A stretch of DNA of 64,000 bases from Streptomyces ochraceiscleroticus (GCF_000720485.1 NZ_JOAX01000010.1:124001-188000), one strand, 5' to 3'; counted from the first letter of the stretch, positions 1 through 8,949 are shown. The notes: generated from the letters alone by a model not told the origin. Translations and numbers: made by a program.

Positions 1-255
1 CAGCGCGTCGAGTTCGGCGTGGTGGCGGGCCAGCGTGGTGACCAGGCACTTTCGGTGACCCTCCTCGACCCCGCGCCCTCGATCGCGGCCGCCCAGCGGC
101 GCAAGCCCGACGAGCTCGCGTCGATCGTGCAGGACCTCACCACGCTCCTGGAAGGCGTCGCGCAGCAGCTCGAGCGCGGGCGCTACCCGGACAAGGCACA
201 CGGCGGCAAGATCGCGGGCATGCTGCGCGCGGTCGCCGACCAACTGGACGTCTGA
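1..255 (+). CDS. Cold-shock domain protein, C-terminal part (5' end outside window)
   Basis: The reading frame is open from the first base and ends at TGA 253-255. The first residues (QRVEFGVVAGQRGDQALSV) match the last beta strands of a cold-shock OB-fold, which binds single-stranded RNA/DNA. They are followed by a roughly 55-residue helical tail (RRKPDELASIVQDLTTLLE) typical of the longer (about 127 aa) streptomycete cold-shock proteins encoded next to mqnD. The RNP motifs lie upstream of the window. It converges on mqnD, with a shared terminator between them. The family call rests on recognition of the tail, not on a complete domain. Confidence 0.82.
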   Translation, partial: QRVEFGVVAGQRGDQALSVTLLDPAPSIAAAQRRKPDELASIVQDLTTLLEGVAQQLERGRYPDKAHGGKIAGMLRAVADQLDV

Positions 256-294
256 GCAGGGCCGGCCGTCCGAGCAGGGCGCAGCGGTACGGAA

Positions 295-322
295 ATGCCC
301 CCGCGGTCTCCCGCGGGGGCAT
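295..322. terminator. Bidirectional intrinsic terminator
   Basis: A perfect 12-bp stem (ATGCCCCCGCGG at 295-306, its complement at 311-322) with a TCTC loop lies between the convergent cold-shock gene and mqnD. There is no U-tract, as is usual in Streptomyces. Confidence 0.85.
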
Positions 323-325
323 CCG

Positions 326-1177
326 TCATACGAACTTCAGCGCGTCCGGCGCGAGGGGCGGTACGAGCCCCTCGGCCGCGGCACGGGTGAGCAGCCCGCG
401 CACCGCCGCGTAGCCGTCCTCACCCAGGTCCGCGCTGAACTCGTTCACGTACAGCCCGATGTGCTGGTCCGCGACGGCCGGGTCCATCTCCTGCGCGTGC
501 TCCAGTACGTAAGTGCGCGAAGCCTCGGGGTCGTCCCACGCCATGCGTACGGACGTGGTGATCGTGCGGGCCAGCTCGCGCAGTCGCTCCTCGCCCAGCG
601 AGCGCTTGGCGATGATCGCGCCGAGCGGGATCGGCAGCCCGGTCGTGGTCTCCCAGTGCTCGCCCATGTCGGCCAGGCAGGTCAGACCGAAGTTCTGGTA
701 CGTGAAGCGGGCCTCGTGGATGACGAGCCCCGCGTCGACAAGGCCGTCCCGCACGGCGGGCATGATCTCGTCGAACGGCATGACCTTGACCTCGCCCACG
801 CCGCCGGGCACCTGGTCCGCGGCCCACAGCCGGAACAGCAGGTAGGCCGTGGAGCGCTCGCTGGGCACCGCGACCGTACGGCCCGCCAGGTCCGCCGGGG
901 TGGCCGCGTCCTTGGTGAGCACCAGCGGGCCGCAGCCGCGGCCGAGCGCGCCGCCGCAGGGCAGCAGCGTGTACTCGTCCAGGACCCAGGGCAGCTCGGC
1001 GTAGGACACCTTCAGCACGTCCAGCTCGCCGCGCTCGGCCATGCCATTGGTGAGGTCGATGTCCGCGAAGGTGACCTCGGGCGCCGTGGCGCCGGGGACC
1101 TTGCCGTGCGTCCACGCGTGGAAGACGAACGTGTCGTTCGGGCAGGGCGAAAACGCGATCCTGAGCGCCTGGCTCAT
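326..1177 (-). CDS. mqnD: 1,4-dihydroxy-6-naphthoate synthase (MqnD)
   Basis: This 283-aa protein is a soluble solute-binding-fold enzyme of the futalosine menaquinone pathway. MqnD converts cyclic dehypoxanthine futalosine to 1,4-dihydroxy-6-naphthoate. The family signature near the N-terminus (SPCPNDTFVFHAW, about residues 10-22) is present, as are the conserved GxxVIHEARFTY and TTGLPIPLGAI segments. Length is normal. Its ATG overlaps the mqnB stop by 4 bp, so the two are translationally coupled and cotranscribed from the lipoprotein gene upstream. mqnA and mqnC are not in the window. The alternative, MqnA (chorismate dehydratase), is less likely because of the SPCPNDTF motif. Confidence 0.93.
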   Translation of the reverse strand: MSQALRIAFSPCPNDTFVFHAWTHGKVPGATAPEVTFADIDLTNGMAERGELDVLKVSYAELPWVLDEYTLLPCGGALGRGCGPLVLTKDAATPADLAGRTVAVPSERSTAYLLFRLWAADQVPGGVGEVKVMPFDEIMPAVRDGLVDAGLVIHEARFTYQNFGLTCLADMGEHWETTTGLPIPLGAIIAKRSLGEERLRELARTITTSVRMAWDDPEASRTYVLEHAQEMDPAVADQHIGLYVNEFSADLGEDGYAAVRGLLTRAAAEGLVPPLAPDALKFV

Positions 1178-1929
1178 GGCGTGCTCCTCGAGGACAGGGC
1201 TCGCGGCAGATCGGCGAAGGCGGCGGTGAGGGCGGCGAGCGCCTCCCCGATCCGCCAGGCGGCGCGGTCCCGCGGGCCGACGGGGTTGGAGATCGTACGG
1301 AGTTCCAGCACCGGTACGCCGTGCGCGGCGGCGGCCTCGGCGACGCCGAAGCCCTCCATCGCCTCCGCGAGCGCGCGCGGGTGACGGGCCAGCAGCTCCT
1401 TGGCGCGGGCCGCGCTGCCGGTGACGGTGGAACCGGTGAGGACGGTGCCGGGCAGCGCGCCGGTGGCCGCGGCGACGGCCGCGACCAGCTCCTCGGGCGG
1501 GCGGTGCGCGTCGGTGCCGAAGCCCAGCGCGGTGACCGGCACGAAGCCGTCGGGGGTCTCGGCGCCGAGATCGGCGGCGGCGATCTCCTCGGCGACGACC
1601 AGCGAGCCGACGGGCGCGCCGGGCGCGAAGCCGCCGCCGATACCGGCCGAGACGACGAGGTCGTAGCGGTGGCCGCCGAGCGCGGCGGCGGTGAGCGCGG
1701 TCGCGGCGCCGGCCGCGGCGGCCGCCGGGCCCACGCCCGCGGCCAGCGCGTCGAGCACGTACGGGCCCTCAGCGGCGTCCGGGCCGTCGGACATGCCCCC
1801 CGCGGCGGCGGGGCGCGTGCGGTGCAGCTCGAAGCCGCCCGGTACGGAGATGCGCTCGGGACGTCCCGCCGTCGCGGCGGTGACCGCGTCGCGTTCGGCG
1901 GGGACGGCGGTGACGACCAGGATGTGCAT
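1174..1929 (-). CDS. mqnB: Futalosine hydrolase (MqnB)
   Basis: This 251-aa protein belongs to the MTA/SAH nucleosidase-like phosphorylase fold. MqnB cleaves futalosine to dehypoxanthine futalosine plus hypoxanthine. Visible features are the N-terminal HILVVTAVPAERDAV strand-loop, the GIGGGFAPG phosphate/ribose loop (about 120-128) and the AMEGFGVAEAAAAHGVPVLE purine/ribose-binding segment (about 193-212). It is coupled to mqnD by an ATGA overlap and starts 29 bp after the lipoprotein stop. No clear Shine-Dalgarno precedes the ATG, so translation may depend on coupling. A patch near residues 40-60 (RPAAAGGMSDGPDAAEGP) looks like a low-complexity loop insertion. Confidence 0.92.
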   Translation of the reverse strand: MHILVVTAVPAERDAVTAATAGRPERISVPGGFELHRTRPAAAGGMSDGPDAAEGPYVLDALAAGVGPAAAAAGAATALTAAALGGHRYDLVVSAGIGGGFAPGAPVGSLVVAEEIAAADLGAETPDGFVPVTALGFGTDAHRPPEELVAAVAAATGALPGTVLTGSTVTGSAARAKELLARHPRALAEAMEGFGVAEAAAAHGVPVLELRTISNPVGPRDRAAWRIGEALAALTAAFADLPRALSSRSTP

Positions 1930-1958
1930 CAGGGGACCGGGCGGCTCGGGCGCGGCAC

Positions 1959-2471
1959 TCAGGACGAGGCGCGGTTCAGCTTGATGTTCCAGATGCCGGT
2001 GTACTTGCCGCCCTTGGACGTCATGATCGAGATCGTCGTGGAGTCCGACATCTGGCGGGTCTGCTGGTTGTAGAAGACCTGGTCACCGTCGACGGAGGTG
2101 TAGGTCTGCTTGCTGAGGCTGGTCATCGGCATGCCGTTGGACATCGCGATCCACCCCTGCTCGGCCATGTCCGGCTCGACGCCGAGGCGCACCTTGTCGC
2201 CGGGGTGCACGGTGAGCGTCTGGTCCGGCTTCGAGGTCAGGCACTTCTCGAACTTGGCCTGCTCCGCCTTTTCCTTGGCGGTGAGGTCGCCGAGGGTCTT
2301 GCCGTCCTCGTAGCAGGAGGCTTCGGCGGTGACGCTGTCCTGGCCGGCGGTCACGGTGGCCCGCGGCGTGGGCTGGTCACAGGCGGAGAGGACGAGCAGT
2401 CCCAGGGACACGGCGCCCGCGGCGGCGGCACGGCGGCCCTTGCCCCGGAGCGAGGAGGAGAACGCGGTCAT
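1959..2471 (-). CDS. DUF2771-type lipoprotein
   Basis: This is a 170-aa secreted lipoprotein with a twin-Arg/Lys n-region, a hydrophobic stretch and lipobox LSAC (Cys31). The mature domain (CYEDGKTLGDLTAKE, then GDKVRLGVEPDMAEQGW) fits the actinobacterial DUF2771 family found upstream of mqnB. It is the first gene of a three-gene minus-strand operon (lipoprotein, mqnB, mqnD). No enzymatic motif is visible. Its conserved linkage with menaquinone genes suggests an envelope role, but that is inference only. Confidence 0.8.
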   Translation of the reverse strand: MTAFSSSLRGKGRRAAAAGAVSLGLLVLSACDQPTPRATVTAGQDSVTAEASCYEDGKTLGDLTAKEKAEQAKFEKCLTSKPDQTLTVHPGDKVRLGVEPDMAEQGWIAMSNGMPMTSLSKQTYTSVDGDQVFYNQQTRQMSDSTTISIMTSKGGKYTGIWNIKLNRASS

Positions 2472-2544
2472 GCGGGCAGGCTATCTGGCCGCCGGGCCTG
2501 TCCGTCGCCCGGGTACGGCGGGTGCCTGTGTCGGATGCCCGCGG

Positions 2545-3987
2545 TTACGCCACGCGGGCGCGTGCCGGGCCGTGGTGGCGGTCCGCGGTCAGCAGTCCCC
2601 GCACGGTCGTGGCGGCCGCCAGGGCCAGTACCGCCGAGGCCACCGACAGGCCCAGCACGCCGTGCAGCGGCAGCGCGATGCCCAGCCCGCCGCCCACCAC
2701 CCACGAGAGCTGCAGCACCGTCTCGGACCGCGCGAACGCCGACGTACGGAAGGACTCCGGCACGTCCCGCTGGATCAGCGCGTCCAGCGACAGCTTCGCC
2801 AGCGCCTGGCACAGCCCGGCCGCCGCGGCGGTGGCGGTGACCACCACGCTCGCCAGGACGGCGTAGAAGACCGCGGCGGTGACCGTGACGCCCAGGGCCA
2901 GCGTCAGCACCACCGCGATGATCACCTCCGGGCCGCGGGCCCGCAGCCAGGCCCCGATCGCGGTGCCCAGCGCGTTCCCGGTGCCCGCCGCGACCGCCAC
3001 CAGCCCCAGCGACGCCGCCGGATTCAGCCCGCCCAGCGGCTGCTCCCGCAGCAGGAACGCCAGGAAGAAGATGAGAAAGCCGGACAGCGCACGAAGTGCG
3101 GCGTTGGCCTGGAGGCCGTGCAGGACGGAGCGGCCGACCGTCCGCAGCCCGGGCCGGGGACGGCGCGCCCGCTGCCCCGCCGCCAGCGGCGCCGGCGCCT
3201 CGCCCCGCGCCGAGTCGACCTTGTGCGGCAGCGTGAAGGACAGGAACGCGCCGACGCCGAACACCACGCACGCGCCGTACAGCGGCCAGGCCGGGCCGAG
3301 GAGGTGCAGCCCGGCGCCCAGCGGGGCCGCCGCGCCGGTCGTCACCAGCCCCGCGAGGGTGACTCTCGAATTGGCCTTCACGAGGGAGAAGCGGTGCGGC
3401 AGCAGTCTGGGCACCACCGCCGAGCGCACCACGCCGTACGCCTTGGAGGAGACCAGCACGCCGAGCGCGGCCGGGTACAGCTCCAGCCCGCCGGTGGCCA
3501 CCGCGCCCGACATGGTCAGCGCCAGCACCGCGCGGGCCAGCATGGCCCCGGCCATCGCGGCGCGCCGGCCGTGCGGCACCCGGTCCAGCAGCGGCCCGAC
3601 GACGGGCGCGAGGAGGGCGAAGGGGGCCATGGTGACCGCGAGGTACAGGGCCACCCGGCCGCGCGCCTGGTCCGTGGGGACGGAGAAGAAGACCGTCGAG
3701 GCGAGCGCGACGGTGATCAGCATGTCGCCCGCGGAATTCACCGCGTGCAGCTCGATCAGCTTGCCGAGGCCCGACTCGCCCGCGCCGTGCGCGTGTGTCG
3801 CCCGGCGGATGCCGCGCCCGGTGGCGGCGAAGGGCCGGCGCACGGCGGCACCGGCGGTCCGGCACGCGCGGCCTGCGCGCCCCGCGGCCCGGCCCGCGCC
3901 ACGGACCGGGCCGCCTCTGCCCTTGGTCGATGCCCTGGCGGCGGCCACGTCGTCATACTGCCCCAAACGCTGCGCCAACTCGCCCAA
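2545..3987 (-). CDS. MFS transporter
   Basis: The protein has up to 480 aa: a roughly 75-residue basic, Ala/Gly-rich cytoplasmic N-terminus and then about 12 predicted membrane helices. The loop between helices 2 and 3 (GPLLDRVPHGRRAAM) resembles the MFS signature A, typical of drug/solute exporters. Helix-rich stretches include VALYLAVTMAPFALLAPVVG and ALRALSGFLIFFLAFLL. The annotated start is TTG at 3987 without a Shine-Dalgarno; a later GTG is possible. Three 10-bp direct repeats lie just upstream. Substrate is unknown. Confidence 0.85.
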   Translation of the reverse strand: MGELAQRLGQYDDVAAARASTKGRGGPVRGAGRAAGRAGRACRTAGAAVRRPFAATGRGIRRATHAHGAGESGLGKLIELHAVNSAGDMLITVALASTVFFSVPTDQARGRVALYLAVTMAPFALLAPVVGPLLDRVPHGRRAAMAGAMLARAVLALTMSGAVATGGLELYPAALGVLVSSKAYGVVRSAVVPRLLPHRFSLVKANSRVTLAGLVTTGAAAPLGAGLHLLGPAWPLYGACVVFGVGAFLSFTLPHKVDSARGEAPAPLAAGQRARRPRPGLRTVGRSVLHGLQANAALRALSGFLIFFLAFLLREQPLGGLNPAASLGLVAVAAGTGNALGTAIGAWLRARGPEVIIAVVLTLALGVTVTAAVFYAVLASVVVTATAAAAGLCQALAKLSLDALIQRDVPESFRTSAFARSETVLQLSWVVGGGLGIALPLHGVLGLSVASAVLALAAATTVRGLLTADRHHGPARARVA

Positions 3988-4351
3988 CTGATGGCAGTTT
4001 CCATGAGTTTCGATGGGTTTTCATGGGGTCCTGCCCGGGTTCTGCGGGCGTGGCGGAGGGGCCAGTGGCGGCTGCCGGTGACATTTGCCGCTCCCGCCGG
4101 GGGGTCGTACACGATTGAAGGGGTAGCGTGTGTAGCGCGCCACCGGCGGTCGCTCTTGGCCGCGCGCCTTGCCGCGATCCCGCAGAATGGTTCGTAGAGG
4201 CGCGCTGCTTCTGGAGGGCTGATCGGGCGCGGACGTCGACGCGGTCCCCAGGTCCGCTCCGCCCGCCCCGGCCCGTCGGTCGTCCGGACAGGATCAGGAC
4301 GGCTCCGGCCGGCGCGCTCGTGAGACGGCGTGGAAGAGAGAATCGATTCTT
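3988..4351. other. Divergent intergenic region (MFS / DUF3027 gene)
   Basis: These 364 bases carry no convincing gene. They hold the promoters of the two divergent genes. On the MFS side is a phased direct repeat (separate entry). On the right a GGAAGAGAG purine tract at 4332-4340 serves as ribosome-binding site for the GTG at 4352. Confidence 0.6.
3996..4025. repeat. Three 10-bp direct repeats upstream of MFS gene
   Basis: AGTTTCCATG, AGTTTCGATG and GGTTTTCATG follow each other without gaps (3996-4005, 4006-4015, 4016-4025). They start 9 bp upstream of the TTG start of the minus-strand MFS gene. The AT content is far above background, and the one-turn spacing suggests a cooperative operator. 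Confidence 0.6.
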
Positions 4352-5413
4352 GTGAGTGCTGCGATGCGAAGCCGTACGCCCGACCGCCTCTGCGCCGAGG
4401 CCGTCGAACTCGCCCGTGAGGCGGCCGAGGAGGCCGCCCTGCCGGGCATGGTCGGTGAGCACGTCGACGCCGTGGCCGACGGGGACCGCGTTGTCACCCA
4501 TTTGTTCGAATGCAGGGAGCCGGGTTACCGCGGCTGGCGCTGGGCCGTGACGGTCGCCCGCGCCTCCCGGGCCAAGGTCGTCACCCTCGACGAGTCGGTG
4601 CTGCTGCCCGGGCCCGACGCGCTGCTGGCCCCGGAGTGGGTGCCGTGGAGCGAGCGGCTGCGCCCCGGCGACATGGGCCCGGGCGACCTGCTGCCCACGG
4701 AGGCGGACGACCTGCGGCTGGAGCCCGGGTTCGCCGCCGACGAGAACTTCGGCGACAACGGCGGCGTGGGCGTGTCGCCGGTCGCGCCCGGCTCGTCGGA
4801 CGCCGCGGCGGCCGGCCCGAGCGCGGCGGACCTCGTGGACGCGGCACGGGCCGCGCAGCGGGGCGACGGGGCCGCGGACACCACGCGGGCCGACGAGGCC
4901 GCCGAGGCGGCCAGGGGCCCGCTCGCTGAGCTGGCCGAGGCCGAGGACGCGGACGTGATCGCCGGTACCCCGGCGCACCAGGCGACGGCACCGGCCCGCG
5001 GCAGCATCGCCGCGGTCGCCGAGGAGCTGGGCATGGGCCGCGCCCGGGTGCTCTCCCGGTACGGCCTGCACACCGCGGCCGACCGCTGGGAGGAGGCGTA
5101 CGGCGCCAAGACCCCGATGGCCCAGGCTGCCCCCGCCGCCTGCATGAGCTGCGGCTTCCTCGTACCGCTCGCCGGCTCGCTGCGGCAGGCGTTCGGCGTC
5201 TGTGCCAACGAGTTCTCCCCGGCGGACGGCCGGGTCGTGTCGCTGGCGTACGGCTGCGGCGGGCACTCCGAGGCCGCCGTGATGCCGAAGCCGCCGCGCC
5301 CGGCGCCGCCGGTCATCGACGAGACGGTCGTCGAGCCGATGCCGCTGCGTCCGGACCGCACGAGCGGCTCGGTCTCCGAGGGCGAGCCGGCCGAGGAGCT
5401 CGGCCACAGCTGA
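4352..5413 (+). CDS. DUF3027 family protein
   Basis: This 353-aa protein starts at GTG 4352 (GGAAGAGAG 11 bp upstream). The N-terminal half (EAREAAEEAALPGMVGEHV to YRGWRWAVTVARASRAKVV) and the WSERLRPGDMGPGDLL segment match the actinobacterial DUF3027 family. A later Cys cluster (CMSCGF, then CANEFSP and YGCGGHSEA) looks like a small zinc ribbon. The middle (about residues 145-215) is Ala/Glu/Asp-rich and probably disordered. Function is unknown. The gene is syntenic with the downstream sacsin-like ATPase. Its last codons (PAEELGHS, stop) are the first unit of a 30-bp tandem repeat that runs into the downstream gap. Confidence 0.85.
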   Translation: MSAAMRSRTPDRLCAEAVELAREAAEEAALPGMVGEHVDAVADGDRVVTHLFECREPGYRGWRWAVTVARASRAKVVTLDESVLLPGPDALLAPEWVPWSERLRPGDMGPGDLLPTEADDLRLEPGFAADENFGDNGGVGVSPVAPGSSDAAAAGPSAADLVDAARAAQRGDGAADTTRADEAAEAARGPLAELAEAEDADVIAGTPAHQATAPARGSIAAVAEELGMGRARVLSRYGLHTAADRWEEAYGAKTPMAQAAPAACMSCGFLVPLAGSLRQAFGVCANEFSPADGRVVSLAYGCGGHSEAAVMPKPPRPAPPVIDETVVEPMPLRPDRTSGSVSEGEPAEELGHS

Positions 5414-5530
5414 TATCCGGCCGAAGAGCTCGGCCACAGCTGATACCCGGCCGAGGAGCTCGGCCACAGCTGATACCCGGCCGAGGAGCTCGGCCACAGC
5501 CAGTACCGGCCGGGGGGCTCGGCCACCGCT
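5389..5530 (+). repeat. 30-bp tandem repeat containing the DUF3027 stop codon
   Basis: Units begin at 5389, 5419, 5449 and 5479 (core GAGCTCGGCCACAGCTGATA), with a decayed fifth copy to about 5530. The period is exactly 10 codons, so the in-frame TGA recurs in copies 1-3 (PAEELGHS-stop-YPAEELGHS-stop). Copy 4 has CAG instead of the TGA. Confidence 0.92.
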
Positions 5531-5691
5531 GAGCTCCCGCGGCCACCGCACCACGGCTGACGCCTGCCGGGCCCGGTTTGCGACCCGGCCGGATCGGCGT
5601 GTCGTACCCCGGCCGGATCCGGGGCACCCGAGGCGGAAGAATGACACGTGAAGCCGCCGCTGGGCGGGAAGCTGTGTGCGAGGGAGCAGTC

Positions 5692-8600
5692 GTGAGCCGT
5701 AGGGCGACCGTCCGGAACCCCGACGATGGTGCGGATCCCTTCGGAGCCGCGCGATTGCGGCGGGGTGTGCTGGACGCCTGGGCCGGCTCCCCGGCCAGGT
5801 TCCGGGAGGACGCCAACGCCGAGGAGGACCTCGCGCTCGGCGGCTACCGCGACCGGCTCGTGGTCGAGCTGGCGCAGAACGCGGCGGACGCGGCGGCCCG
5901 CGCCGGTGTCCCCGGGCGGCTGCGGCTGACGCTCCACCCCGGCGACGGCGGCGAGCACGCGGTCCTGGTGGCGTCCAACACCGGCGCTCCGCTGGACGCC
6001 TCGGGCGTCGAATCGCTCGCCACCCTGCGCGCCTCCGCCAAGCGGGACAGCGACGCGTCGAGCGGCGCGGTCGGCCGCTTCGGCGTGGGCTTCGCCGCCG
6101 TACTGGCGGTGAGCGACGAGCCGGCGGTGGTCGGGCGGACCGGCGGGGTGCGCTGGTCGCTGGCCGAGGCGCGCGCCATGACCATGGACGTCGCGGCCCA
6201 CAGCCCGGGTCTGGGCAGCGAACTGCGGCGCCGCGAAGGCCACGTACCGCTGCTGCGGCTGCCGCTGCCCGCCGAGGGCACGGCGCCGGAGGGGTACGAC
6301 ACCGCGGTGGTGCTGCCGCTGCGGGACGGCGCCGCCGAGGACCTGACGAGCCGTCTGCTGGCGGCCGTCGACGACGCCCTGCTGCTGACCCTGCCGGGGC
6401 TGGCCGAGGTCGTGATCGAGACTCCGGAGGGCGTACGGGAGCTGCGGCGCGGCGCCGACGGCCCGTACGTCGTCGTCGAGGACAGCGCCCGCGGCACGGC
6501 GCGGTGGCGGGTGGCCACCGACGGCGGCCCGCTGGAGCCCGCGCTGCTGGCCGACCGCCCCGTCGAGGAGCGGCTGCGGCCCGCCTGGTCGGTGACCTGG
6601 GCGGTGCCGGTGGACGCGGAGGGCGAGCCGGTCCCCCCGGCCACCGCGCCCGTCGTGCACGCGCCGACCCCCACGGACGAGCCGCTCGGCCTGCCCGCGC
6701 TGCTCATCGCCTCGTTCCCGCTGGAGCCGACCCGCCGCCATGTCGCGCCGGGCCCGCTCGCCGACTTCCTCGCCGAGCGCGCCGCCGACACCTACGCCAC
6801 GCTGCTGCGCGACTGGGAGCCGGTCTCCGTCGGGACCATCGACCTGGTGCCCGGCCCGCTGGGCAAGGGCGGCCTGGACGGCGAGCTGCGCCGCATCGTG
6901 CTGGAGCGGCTGCCCCGGGTGCCGTTCCTGCCCAGCGCCGGGACGGGCGCCGCGCTGCGCCGGGAGGCCGACCGCGCGCTCGGCACGTGGCCGGAGGCCG
7001 ACGAGCCGGCGGGCACCGAGCCCGAGGGCCCGTACGTGCTGCGCCCCGTCGAGGCCGAGCTGGCCGAGGGCGCGGGCGCCGAGACCGTCGCCGTACTGGC
7101 CGAGCTCTTCCCCAGCCTGCTGCCCGCGGGCCTGGAGCGGCGGCCCGAGCTGCGCGCGCTGGGCGTGGCCCGGGTGCCGCTGGGCGAGGTCATCGACCGG
7201 CTGGCCGGAGTGGAGCGCACGCCGTCCTGGTGGCGGCGGCTGTACGAGTCGCTGGCCGGTACCGACCCGGACCGGCTCAGCGGCCTGCCCGTGCCGCTCG
7301 CGGACGGCCGGACGACGATCGGCCCCCGCCAGGTCCTGCTGCCGGTCCGCGAGGACCGGCCGGACACGGAGGCCCGCCACCGCACCCTCGCCCGGCTCGG
7401 CCTGAAGGTCGCGCACCCGGACGCGGTGCACCCGCTGCTGGAGAAGCTGGGCGCGGTGCCCGCCACGCCGCGCGCGGTACTGAAAACCCCTCAGGTACGC
7501 GCCGCGGTCGCGCATTCCCTGGACGCGGCCGAGGACGAGTACGACGTCTTCGACGAGGACACGGCGGACGGTCCCGGCGGCGCCCTCAGCGGCGAGGAGC
7601 TGGCCGAGGCCGTGCTCGGGCTGGTCCGCGACGCCGGCCTCGCGCCGGGCGACGAGCCGTGGCTGGGCGCGCTGGCGCTGCCCGACGAGGACGGCGAGCC
7701 GGCCCCGGCCGGGGAGCTGGTCTATCCGGGCAGCGCGTTCGAGCAGGTCATCCGGTCCGGCGAACTGGCCTGCGTGGACGAGGAGCTGGCGGCCCGCTGG
7801 GGCGAGCAGCCGCTCACCGCGGTGGGCGTGCTCGCCGACTTCGCGCTGGTCCGCGCCCAGGACGTGGTCCTGGACCCGGACGAGCTGGAGCCCCGCGACG
7901 GCGACTTCGCCGAGCCCGACGACGTCGGCCTGCTGGACGCGGTCGACGTGTGGTGCGAGGACGTCCTCGACGGGCTGCCCGAGACGCCCGTACCGCCGGT
8001 CGCCACCGAGATCGTCGCCGTCCGCGACCTCGATCTGGTCGACGACGACGCCTGGCCGCAGGTGCTGGCCATGCTGTCGCGGCCGCCGCTGCGCGACGCG
8101 CTGACCGCCCCGGTCCGCGTACTGCTCCCGGACGGCACGACCGAGTCGGTACGCCCGTACGCGGCGTGGTGGCTGCGCGGTCACCCCGTGCTCGACGGCC
8201 GGCGGCCCGCCGGACTGCGCTCCGCGGGCGGCGACCCGCTGCTCGCGGGCCTGTACGAGGCGGCGGACGCCGGTGACGTGGACGCGCAGGTGCTGCGCGC
8301 GCTGGGCGTGCGGACCTCGGTCGCGGCCCTCCTGGACGAGCCGGGCGGCGCCGCCGAGCTGCTCGCCCGGCTGGCCGACGAGGACGCCGAGGTGACGGCC
8401 GCTCAGCTCCACGCGCTGTACGGCGAGCTGGCCGGGCTGGACCCCGAACAGGTGACGCTGCCGGACGAGCTGCGGGCCGTGGCCGGGGACGCGGTGCGCG
8501 TGGTGGACGCGGCCGACGCGGTCATCGCGGACGCGCCCGACCTGCTGCCGCTCGCCGGGGAGCTGCCGCTGCTGCCGGTGAGCCCCGCGCGCGCCGCGTC

Positions 8601-8949
8601 TCTGGCCGAGCTGCTCCAGGTACGGCGGCTGAGCGAGGAGTTCCCCGCGGAAGTACGCAGCGAGGGCACGGTACGCGAGGTGCCGGAGGCGGTACGCGCG
8701 CTGCTCGGCCCGGACACGCCCGGTACGTACGTCGAGCACGACGAACTGCTGGTGACCACGGACACCGGGGACAGCGAGCTGGACTGGCGGCGCGCCGCCG
8801 ACGGCACGGTGCACGCGGCCACGTTCGAGGGCGTGGCGGCCGGGCTGGCCTGGTCCACCGGCCAGTGGCCGCGCCGCTTCGAGGTGGCGGCCCTGCTGGA
8901 GGACCCGACGCGCACGGAGGAGCTGGCCCGGGCCCGCTGGTTCGACTGA
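5692..8949 (+). CDS. Sacsin N-terminal-type GHKL (Hsp90-like) ATPase protein
   Basis: From the GTG at 5692 the protein has 1085 aa. That start is preferred because AGGGAG lies 5 bp upstream; earlier in-frame ATGs lack a usable site. Residues about 30-180 show a Bergerat ATP-binding fold: N-box ELAQNAADAA, the ASNTGAPLDASGVESL loop and the glycine-rich lid GAVGRFGVGFAAVLAVSDEP. The rest is an acidic region with no recognised domain. Such proteins are conserved in Streptomyces between DUF3027 and a P-type ATPase gene. Family knowledge points to a chaperone-like or conformational ATPase; no experimentally defined role is known to me. It converges with the P-type ATPase with only 11 bp between. 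Confidence 0.88.
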   Translation: MSRRATVRNPDDGADPFGAARLRRGVLDAWAGSPARFREDANAEEDLALGGYRDRLVVELAQNAADAAARAGVPGRLRLTLHPGDGGEHAVLVASNTGAPLDASGVESLATLRASAKRDSDASSGAVGRFGVGFAAVLAVSDEPAVVGRTGGVRWSLAEARAMTMDVAAHSPGLGSELRRREGHVPLLRLPLPAEGTAPEGYDTAVVLPLRDGAAEDLTSRLLAAVDDALLLTLPGLAEVVIETPEGVRELRRGADGPYVVVEDSARGTARWRVATDGGPLEPALLADRPVEERLRPAWSVTWAVPVDAEGEPVPPATAPVVHAPTPTDEPLGLPALLIASFPLEPTRRHVAPGPLADFLAERAADTYATLLRDWEPVSVGTIDLVPGPLGKGGLDGELRRIVLERLPRVPFLPSAGTGAALRREADRALGTWPEADEPAGTEPEGPYVLRPVEAELAEGAGAETVAVLAELFPSLLPAGLERRPELRALGVARVPLGEVIDRLAGVERTPSWWRRLYESLAGTDPDRLSGLPVPLADGRTTIGPRQVLLPVREDRPDTEARHRTLARLGLKVAHPDAVHPLLEKLGAVPATPRAVLKTPQVRAAVAHSLDAAEDEYDVFDEDTADGPGGALSGEELAEAVLGLVRDAGLAPGDEPWLGALALPDEDGEPAPAGELVYPGSAFEQVIRSGELACVDEELAARWGEQPLTAVGVLADFALVRAQDVVLDPDELEPRDGDFAEPDDVGLLDAVDVWCEDVLDGLPETPVPPVATEIVAVRDLDLVDDDAWPQVLAMLSRPPLRDALTAPVRVLLPDGTTESVRPYAAWWLRGHPVLDGRRPAGLRSAGGDPLLAGLYEAADAGDVDAQVLRALGVRTSVAALLDEPGGAAELLARLADEDAEVTAAQLHALYGELAGLDPEQVTLPDELRAVAGDAVRVVDAADAVIADAPDLLPLAGELPLLPVSPARAASLAELLQVRRLSEEFPAEVRSEGTVREVPEAVRALLGPDTPGTYVEHDELLVTTDTGDSELDWRRAADGTVHAATFEGVAAGLAWSTGQWPRRFEVAALLEDPTRTEELARARWFD

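Noticed and set aside
5389..5530. CRISPR array
   Set aside because: Units are directly abutting 30-bp repeats with no unique spacers and no cas genes.
5578..5691. Longer N-terminus for the sacsin-like protein (start at 5578 or 5641)
   Set aside because: No usable ribosome-binding site at those codons, while GTG 5692 has AGGGAG at good spacing and the extra residues look non-conserved.
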